Shown piece by piece: positions 59,075 to 64,000 of a stretch of DNA of 64,000 nucleotides. The stretch is from Bradyrhizobium sp. AZCC 1721 (GTDB lineage: Bacteria; Pseudomonadota; Alphaproteobacteria; Rhizobiales; Xanthobacteraceae), in assembly GCF_036924715.1 (NCBI RefSeq), contig NZ_JAZHSB010000001.1:5323001-5387000 (forward strand), read 5' to 3'. The notes under the pieces are model-generated. The model made no database searches, was not told where the DNA came from, and saw only the letters and a program-made list of their open reading frames with translations. Position 1 is the stretch's first letter. Each line of letters opens with the position of its first letter. The translations under genes were made by a program, and so were the position numbers.

Positions 59075-59100
59075 AAATTACTTTAAGCCTAAAGTAATTT
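59075..59100. promoter_or_regulatory. Shared palindromic operator, site E (aminobenzoyl-CoA monooxygenase)
   Basis: The best of the six sites: arms AAATTACTTTA and its exact complement enclose AGCC, giving 11 perfect pairs. Core TTTAAGCCTAAAG is 59082-59094. It is 36-61 bases upstream of the monooxygenase ATG, where it would overlap the promoter. Confidence 0.7.
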
Positions 59101-59130
59101 CGGAGCAAGCCCCTGTTACCACCTCTCCGC

Positions 59131-59227
59131 CCTCATCCTGAGGAGCGGCCTTTAGGCCGCGTCTCGAAGGATGGGCCACGGGGCTGCATGGTTCGAGACG
59201 GCGCTAACGCGCCTCCTCACCATGAGG
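59131..59227. repeat. Dispersed palindromic element between enoyl-CoA hydratase and monooxygenase
   Basis: Two nested imperfect inverted pairs are present: 59131-59145 with 59213-59227, and 59160-59173 with 59187-59200 (the latter around CGTCTCGAA and TTCGAGACG). It resembles short dispersed hairpin repeats I recall from Bradyrhizobium genomes. It may end transcription from the SDR-hydratase unit. Confidence 0.55.
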
Positions 59228-59240
59228 GGATGAATGGGCC

Positions 59241-60077
59241 TCAATTCCCCTGAAACACCGGGGTTCGCTTGTTCGAGAACGCCTCGAACGCCCTCGCGAA
59301 ATCTTCCGTGGTCATGCAGAGCGCTTGCGCCACCGCCTCGGCCTCGATCGCTTCCTCCACCGACATTGCCCATTCCATCGCCAGCATACGCTTGGTCATG
59401 GTGTTGGCGAAGGTGGGTCCTTCCGAAATCTGCTTGGCCAGAAGCTGCGCCTGCGGCAGCACCGCGTCCGGCGTAACGATGCGGCTGAAGAAGCCCCAGC
59501 GCTCGCCCTCCTCCGCGGTCATGAAGCGGCCGGTGTAGAGCAGTTCCGACGCCCGTGATTGCCCGATGATGCGCGGCAGGATCGCGCAGGCGCCCATGTC
59601 GCAACCGGCGAGCCCGACCTTGTTGAACAGGAAGGCGACCTTGGCGCCGGTGGCGGCCAGGCGCAGATCCGAGGCCATGGCCATGATCGCGCCCGCGCCG
59701 GCGCAGATGCCCTCGACGGCGGCAACGATCGGCTGCGGGCAGGCCCGCATCGCTTTCACCAGGTCGCCGGTCATGCGGGTAAAGGCGGTCAGTCCCTTGG
59801 TGTCCATCTGGATCAAGGGGCCGATGATCTCGAACACGTCGCCGCCGGACGAGAAGTTGCCGCCCGCGCCTGTGACGACGATGGTTTTGACTTCGTCATC
59901 CATCGCGCAGGCGCGGAAGAAATCGGTGAGCTCGCGGTAGCTTTCGAAGGTCAGCGGATTCTTTCGCTCAGGACGATTGAGCGTCACCGTGGCGACGCGA
60001 TCCACGACCGCCAGCACAAAATGTTTCGGCGAATAGTCGGCCAGCGGCAGCGTGACGGGGTTGGCAGGCTTGCTCAT
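59241..60077 (-). CDS. Enoyl-CoA hydratase/isomerase family protein
   Basis: The 278-residue crotonase-fold protein has the oxyanion-hole segments VTGAGGNFSSGGDVFEI and GICAGAGAIMAMASDLRLAA, and NKVGLAGCDMGACAILPRII. The position usually held by the second catalytic Glu (after GL) is C-D-M-G, so the chemistry may differ from simple hydration. GGGAGA precedes the ATG. It is 33 bases after the SDR gene in one operon. The likely role is a hydration or ring-cleavage step of the aminobenzoyl-CoA lower pathway. Confidence 0.88.
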   Translation of the reverse strand: MSKPANPVTLPLADYSPKHFVLAVVDRVATVTLNRPERKNPLTFESYRELTDFFRACAMDDEVKTIVVTGAGGNFSSGGDVFEIIGPLIQMDTKGLTAFTRMTGDLVKAMRACPQPIVAAVEGICAGAGAIMAMASDLRLAATGAKVAFLFNKVGLAGCDMGACAILPRIIGQSRASELLYTGRFMTAEEGERWGFFSRIVTPDAVLPQAQLLAKQISEGPTFANTMTKRMLAMEWAMSVEEAIEAEAVAQALCMTTEDFARAFEAFSNKRTPVFQGN

Positions 60078-60110
60078 GGGATCTCCCTGAATTGCATTGT
60101 CGTTGACCGC

Positions 60111-60872
60111 TTAGACCTCGCCACCGGCAACCGCGATGGCCTGTCCAGTGATGGCGCCTGCGCCCTCGCCACAGAGCCAGAGCACGGTATCAGCCACTTC
60201 CGACGGCGCGACGAGACGTCCCTGCGGATTGTGCTTTGACAACTCCGCGATCGCCTGCTCGCGGCTGCGGCCGGTCTTCTTGATGATGTTGTCGATCGAG
60301 CCTTCCAGCAGATCGGTCTCGGTGAAGCCGGGACACACGGCATTCACGGTAACGCCGCTCTTGGCCGTCTCCAGCGCCAGCGAACGGACAAGGCCGATCA
60401 CCGCGTGTTTCGCCGCGCTGTAGGCGCTGACATAAGCGTAGCCCTTGAGGCCCGCGGTGGAAGCCACCGCAACGATCCGGCCGCGGCGGCGCTCGATCAT
60501 TCCCGGCAATACGGTTTGCGTGGCGTGGACCACGCCCATGAAATTGACGTCCATCATCCGCTGGAACAGCGCCGCATCGGAGCGGCCGAACGGCGCGGAC
60601 TCCGCCGCGCCGGCATTGGCGATGAGGATGTCGATCGGCTGCCGCGCGGCGGCTTCCGCAACGGCCGCCTTGACGGAAGCCTGGTCGGCGACATCAGCGA
60701 CGGCTGCAAACTGCGCTGCGCCGGACGCGACCGCTTCATCCAATGTCGCGGGATTGCGCCCGAGCACCGTTACCGTTGCACCAGCTTTCGACAGCGCCGC
60801 CGATATCGCAAGACCGATGCCCCGGCCGCCGCCGGTGACGAGCGCATGGGAGGAACGCGACAATTGGGACAT
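60111..60872 (-). CDS. Short-chain dehydrogenase, 3-hydroxyacyl-CoA-dehydrogenase-like
   Basis: The 253-residue SDR has the cofactor motif VTGGGRGIGLAISAALSKAG, NAG in DILIANAGAAES, catalytic Ser in VAVASTAGLKG and YSAAK in VSAYSAAKHAVIGL. VCPGFTETDLLEGSID and the C-terminal GAITGQAIAVAGGEV are typical. GGAGG lies 9 bases before the ATG. It is first in the SDR-hydratase operon and follows operator site F. Oxidation of a 3-hydroxyacyl- or hydroxycyclohexyl-CoA intermediate is likely. Confidence 0.88.
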   Translation of the reverse strand: MSQLSRSSHALVTGGGRGIGLAISAALSKAGATVTVLGRNPATLDEAVASGAAQFAAVADVADQASVKAAVAEAAARQPIDILIANAGAAESAPFGRSDAALFQRMMDVNFMGVVHATQTVLPGMIERRRGRIVAVASTAGLKGYAYVSAYSAAKHAVIGLVRSLALETAKSGVTVNAVCPGFTETDLLEGSIDNIIKKTGRSREQAIAELSKHNPQGRLVAPSEVADTVLWLCGEGAGAITGQAIAVAGGEV

Positions 60873-60901
60873 CGGTCAAACCTCCAGGATCAGGGTCCAG
60901 C

Positions 60902-60926
60902 ATATATTTTAAACTTCAAGCTTTTG
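60902..60926. promoter_or_regulatory. Shared palindromic operator, site F (SDR-enoyl-CoA hydratase)
   Basis: Core TTTAAACTTCAAG (60908-60920) matches site D at 11 of 13 positions; the right flank is less conserved. It lies 30-55 bases upstream of the SDR ATG. Confidence 0.5.
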
Positions 60927-60963
60927 CAAGGAAGGGGCGCGCATTCGTTGCGGCGGTCCGGTT

Positions 60964-61078
60964 GTCCCTGCGAACGCAGGGACCCATACTCCGCGGCGGA
61001 AATTATTTGGGTGCGCTGGTCGACGGCTTTCTTCAACAACGCAAGCCGGTGGTTATGGGTCCCTGCGTTCGCTGGGAC
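60964..61078. mobile_element. MITE-like element with 25-base terminal inverted repeats
   Basis: Left end 60964-60988 and right end 61054-61078 are complementary at 24 of 25 positions (outer GTCCCTGCGAACGCAGGGAC and its mirror). The 115-base unit carries no gene and lies between the CoA-transferase and SDR genes. Size and structure fit a non-autonomous miniature element or a large REP. No target duplication was established. Confidence 0.6.
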
Positions 61079-61137
61079 GACGATGGATGATGGGCACGTC
61101 GTTGACGCTCCTTTGCCAACCCTACGGCAGCTAAGCG

Positions 61138-62322
61138 CTATATAATCCCGTCTCTTCGCAGCGTTGCAATCGCGTCCGCGTCGTAGCCGATGTCGGCCAG
61201 CACGCGATCGGTGTGCTCGCCGAGCGTCGGCGGGCGCGTGACGATTTCGCCTGGGGTCTCCGAAAGCCGCACCGCGGCGCGCGCCACTGGCGCGGGGTTC
61301 GGCAAGCCGGGATAATCGACATCCTGCATGAAACCAGTGGCGCGGATGTGCGGATGCTCCAGCGCCTGTTGCGGGCTCAGCACGGGACCTGCCGGAATCA
61401 TCGCTTGGCCAAGCGTATCGACGGCTTCCTGCGTGGTGCGCTCGGCACACCAGCGCGCCATTCGCTCACTGATGATGGGACCGTGATCGCCGCGCTTGAT
61501 GTCGTCGGCGAAGCGGGGATCGCTGAGCCAATGATCCTCGCCCATCAATCTGGCCCAGCGGATGAACAGCGGATGGCCGGTGACCTGGCACAGCACCCAG
61601 CCGTCCCTGGTGCGGTAGACGTCGGCGGGCGCCGCGGTCTGGCCGAGATTGCCCGTGGGCACGCGGTTGGCTGATATCACCGCCTGCTCGATCAGCATTG
61701 CGTTGGTGAAAGACAGCGCGGTCGCGAGCAGCGCGCCCTCGACGATCTGCCCGCGCCCGGACTTAGCCCGCTCGATCAGCGCGGCGAGCGTGCCGAAGGC
61801 GCAATGCAGCGCGGTGCCGAAGTCGACCCAGTTCACCGCGGCCCGGTACGGCGGATCGCCCTTGCCCGTCATGAAGACCGCGCCCGACATCACTTGGCCA
61901 ACGCCGTCAAAGCCGACGCGATCCGACCATGGTCCCGGCCCGCCGAAAGCGGTCGCGGTCGTCAGGATGATGTCCGGCTTGATCGCCTTCAGCGAGTCAT
62001 AGTCGAGCTTCATCGCGCGCAGCGTCTGCGGCGGCAGGTTGGCGACGACGACGTCTGATGTCGCAACCAGTCGGCGCATCACCTCCTGGCCTTGCGGCTT
62101 CATCGGATCGAGCGTGATGCATTTCTTGTTGCGGTTGACCTGCAGGAACAACGCGCCCTCGCCGCCTTCGCCGACCGGCGCCACGAAACGGTCCTCGCTG
62201 CCGTCGCGCTTTTCCACCCGGATGACTTCCGCACCGAACTCCGCCAGCAATGTCGCGCAATACGGCCCCGCGATATAGCGCCCGAAATCGAGGACACGAA
62301 TGCCCTCCAGAACTCCCCCCAT
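61138..62322 (-). CDS. CaiB/BaiF family CoA-transferase
   Basis: The 394-residue class-III CoA-transferase has the N-terminal VLDFGRYIAGPYCATLLAEF, GAEVIRVEKRDGSEDRF, and LQVNRNKKCITLDPMKPQGQ. The family's catalytic Asp is expected in the segment around WVDFGTALHC, where an Asp is present. It moves CoA between carboxylates and could activate a pathway acid or recycle CoA. It is upstream of the SDR-hydratase unit on the same strand but separated by the MITE-like element, and no copy of the shared operator was found before it. Confidence 0.87.
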   Translation of the reverse strand: MGGVLEGIRVLDFGRYIAGPYCATLLAEFGAEVIRVEKRDGSEDRFVAPVGEGGEGALFLQVNRNKKCITLDPMKPQGQEVMRRLVATSDVVVANLPPQTLRAMKLDYDSLKAIKPDIILTTATAFGGPGPWSDRVGFDGVGQVMSGAVFMTGKGDPPYRAAVNWVDFGTALHCAFGTLAALIERAKSGRGQIVEGALLATALSFTNAMLIEQAVISANRVPTGNLGQTAAPADVYRTRDGWVLCQVTGHPLFIRWARLMGEDHWLSDPRFADDIKRGDHGPIISERMARWCAERTTQEAVDTLGQAMIPAGPVLSPQQALEHPHIRATGFMQDVDYPGLPNPAPVARAAVRLSETPGEIVTRPPTLGEHTDRVLADIGYDADAIATLRRDGII

Positions 62323-62432
62323 CGGTCTTTTTCCTTGTCTGACTGCTCTATTGTCACGAGCCTTCTATCATGTTGATGAATGAATGGGACGGCCATACAA
62401 TCACTGATCCCTTTCGAACGGAACATCCCTAA

Positions 62433-63362
62433 ATGACCCCGACTGCACAACGGCCCTATCGCGGTGTTTTCCCCGTCGCTCCGACCATCTTCGACGATCA
62501 GGGGGAGCTCGATCTCGAAGGCCAGCGGCGCTGCATCGATTTCATGATCGACGCCGGCTCGAACGGCCTGTGCATTCTGGCCAATTTCTCCGAGCAGTTC
62601 GTCCTCACCGATGCCGAGCGCGAAAAGGTGATGGTCGCGGTGCTGGAGCACGTCGCCGGCCGCGTGCCGGTGATCGTGACGACGACGCATTTCGGTTCGC
62701 GCATCTGCGCCGAACGCAGCCGCCAGGCCCAGGACGCGGGCGCGGCGATGGTAATGATCATGCCGCCGTACCACGGCGCCACGTTCCGCGTGCCGGAAAA
62801 GGCTATTTTCGAGTTCTATCGCACCGTCTCCGACGCCATCGACATTCCCATCATGATCCAGGATGCGCCCGTTGCCGGGACGCCGCTTTCGGTCGGCCTG
62901 CTGGCGCGCATGGCGCGGGAAATTCCGAATATCCGCTATTTCAAGATCGAGGTGCCGATGGCTGCGGCGAAGCTTCGCGAGCTGATCGCGGCCGGCGGCG
63001 ACCACATCGAAGGTCCCTGGGACGGCGAGGAAGCGATCACGCTGATGGCCGATCTCGATGCCGGCGCAACCGGCGCCATGACGGGGGGCGGCTACCCTGA
63101 TGGCATTCGGCAGATCATCGATCCCTATCTCGCAGGCCGACGCGAGGAAGCGATGGCAGCCTATGCGCGCTGGCTGCCGCTGATCAATTACGAGAACCGC
63201 CAGTGCGGTTTGCAGGCCGCCAAGATACTGATGAAGGAAGGCGGCGTGATCGGTTCGGACGCGGTTCGTCATCCCTTGCAAAGGGTTCACCCGGCGGCGC
63301 GCGCTGGTCTCATCGAAATCGCCCGCCAACTCGATCCCGTGGTGTTGCGCTGGGGGCGGTAG
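62433..63362 (+). CDS. Dihydrodipicolinate-synthase-family aldolase/dehydratase
   Basis: The 309-residue class-I TIM-barrel protein begins RGVFPVAPTIFDDQGELDLE, then GSNGLCILANFSEQFVLTDA in the position of the G-x-x-G-E loop, MIQDAPVAGTPLS, and the Schiff-base Lys in RYFKIEVPMAA. The loop GANFSEQ-like sequence differs from DapA (GTTGE), so it is more like sugar-acid dehydratases/aldolases such as the 2-keto-3-deoxy-arabonate group. It is divergent from the CoA-transferase with a 110-base gap. Substrate not determined. Confidence 0.82.
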   Translation: MTPTAQRPYRGVFPVAPTIFDDQGELDLEGQRRCIDFMIDAGSNGLCILANFSEQFVLTDAEREKVMVAVLEHVAGRVPVIVTTTHFGSRICAERSRQAQDAGAAMVMIMPPYHGATFRVPEKAIFEFYRTVSDAIDIPIMIQDAPVAGTPLSVGLLARMAREIPNIRYFKIEVPMAAAKLRELIAAGGDHIEGPWDGEEAITLMADLDAGATGAMTGGGYPDGIRQIIDPYLAGRREEAMAAYARWLPLINYENRQCGLQAAKILMKEGGVIGSDAVRHPLQRVHPAARAGLIEIARQLDPVVLRWGR

Positions 63363-63482
63363 ATCGCCACCGTCAGCCGGCACCGCTCTTCGGCACTGTA
63401 TAGCCGCCTGCTCATCACGACTTGATCTAGGAACGTCGCCGCTTCCTGCGCATTGAGGCGTAGAGACGCGGGACGGTTCGTC

Positions 63483-64000
63483 ATGAGCCATGTGAGTTAC
63501 AGGCACGACACGAAGCCTGAGCCAGCCAACGGACAGCCGGATGCTTCGGGAGCTCCAGGCGATCGGGGCCGCGGCCGCCGTGCGGTGTCTCCGTGGCAAA
63601 TTCCCTGGAGAGGGTGGAAGGATATCCTGATCAGGACCTATCAGCAGGTCGGCGAAGACCGGCTGCTCGCCGTTGCCGCAGGCGTCGTCTTCTATGGCCT
63701 GCTTGCCCTTTTCCCGGCGATCACCGCCCTCGTCTCGTCCTACGCGCTGTTCGCCAAGGCAAGCACGATCAACGATCACATGACGATGCTTGCGGGCATC
63801 CTGCCAGAGGGCGCGCTCGGCATCGTCAGAGATCAGGTCAATCGCGTACTGGCCAAGGGCGAGGTCACGCTGGGGCTGGCGTTTCTGTTCTCTTTCCTGC
63901 TTGCCGTATGGAGCGCCAATGGCGGCATCAAGGCTATCATCGATGCGCTCAATGTGGTCTATGACGAGGACGAGAAGCGCGGCTTCTTCAAGCTCAATGC
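63483..64000 (+). CDS. YihY/BrkB family membrane protein, N-terminal part
   Basis: The open frame runs off the right edge, 172 codons seen. After a polar 50-residue N-terminus it has QVGEDRLLAVAAGVVFYGLL, LFPAITALVSSYALFAKA and LGLAFLFSFLLAVWSANGGI, the first helices of the YihY/BrkB family with the conserved G-V-x-F-Y/F and W-S-A-N-G motifs. Members are inner-membrane proteins of uncertain function, sometimes misnamed ribonuclease BN. Start ATG at 63483; the 120-base gap before it holds nothing notable. Confidence 0.88.
   Translation, partial: MSHVSYRHDTKPEPANGQPDASGAPGDRGRGRRAVSPWQIPWRGWKDILIRTYQQVGEDRLLAVAAGVVFYGLLALFPAITALVSSYALFAKASTINDHMTMLAGILPEGALGIVRDQVNRVLAKGEVTLGLAFLFSFLLAVWSANGGIKAIIDALNVVYDEDEKRGFFKLN

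Noticed and set aside
62100..63779. A 559-codon open frame on the minus strand across the DHDPS-family gene
   Set aside because: Composition is Arg/His/Asp-rich with no domain, and it lies antisense to a well-supported gene; the tail merely reads into the CoA-transferase frame.
1..64000. tRNA, rRNA, CRISPR arrays, integrase or transposase genes
   Set aside because: No cloverleaf, rRNA-like block, regularly spaced repeat array or recombinase motif was seen on reading both strands; the repeats found are short dispersed palindromes.

Overview
The window reads as a chromosomal segment of a high-GC alphaproteobacterium of the Rhizobiales, most like Bradyrhizobium. Reasons: gene content (purine/ureide use, TRAP and many ABC solute-binding proteins, CoA-dependent aromatic degradation, an energy-converting hydrogenase-like complex), frequent ATGA/TGATG stop-start overlaps, and dispersed palindromic repeats typical of that order. 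No rRNA, tRNA, CRISPR array or transposase gene was seen. Species assignment is inference.

Layout. (1) 1-3.7 kb: the N-terminus of a FAD oxidoreductase, a VOC/glyoxalase-like protein, and an NCS2-type permease translationally coupled to an isochorismatase-fold ureide (biuret-like) hydrolase. (2) 3.9-5.3 kb: a frameshifted (alpha/alpha)6-glycosidase-like gene. (3) 5.5-11.5 kb: purine catabolism: allantoate amidohydrolase, uricase, a urate/xanthine permease, a fused UraD-UraH protein, PuuE allantoinase and a DUF3830 protein. Three sigma-54 (-24/-12) promoter matches lie in regions 1 and 3, so nitrogen control is likely. (4) 11.7-19.4 kb: a sugar-type ABC importer without an ATPase, coupled to a shikimate-dehydrogenase-like enzyme and divergent from a GntR/FadR regulator, then a flavin monooxygenase, a quinone-oxidoreductase-like MDR and a DUF2889 protein. 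(5) 19.6-27.5 kb: a six-gene Hyf/Ehr-like membrane complex between two paralogous small XRE regulators. Its large subunit has lost the four NiFe cysteines. (6) 27.7-36.4 kb: a spermidine-synthase-fold protein, a small hypothetical protein and a dipeptide/oligopeptide-type ABC system with tandem duplicated binding proteins. (7) 36.4-44.2 kb: hexuronate use: UxuA, an idonate-type dehydrogenase, a TRAP transporter, a frameshifted GntR regulator and a divergent UxuB-like reductase around a nested palindrome. (8) 44.3-62.3 kb: tryptophan to kynurenine to anthranilate to 2-aminobenzoyl-CoA, with the flavin monooxygenase/reductase of the aerobic CoA route, beta-oxidation-like enzymes, two cupins, an FMO and MarR/AraC regulators. 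(9) 62.4-64 kb: a DHDPS-family protein and the start of a YihY/BrkB membrane protein.

The strongest unifying signal is in region 8. A palindromic motif (TTTARGCTTNAAR, usually followed by NAATT) recurs at six promoters: formamidase/kynureninase, aminobenzoate-CoA ligase, cupin/AraC, MarR/ABC binding protein, aminobenzoyl-CoA monooxygenase, and SDR/enoyl-CoA hydratase. One copy precedes the MarR gene itself, which suggests one autoregulated regulon joining the upper (kynurenine) and lower (aminobenzoyl-CoA) pathways. All functions are read from sequence and family knowledge; no searches were run.
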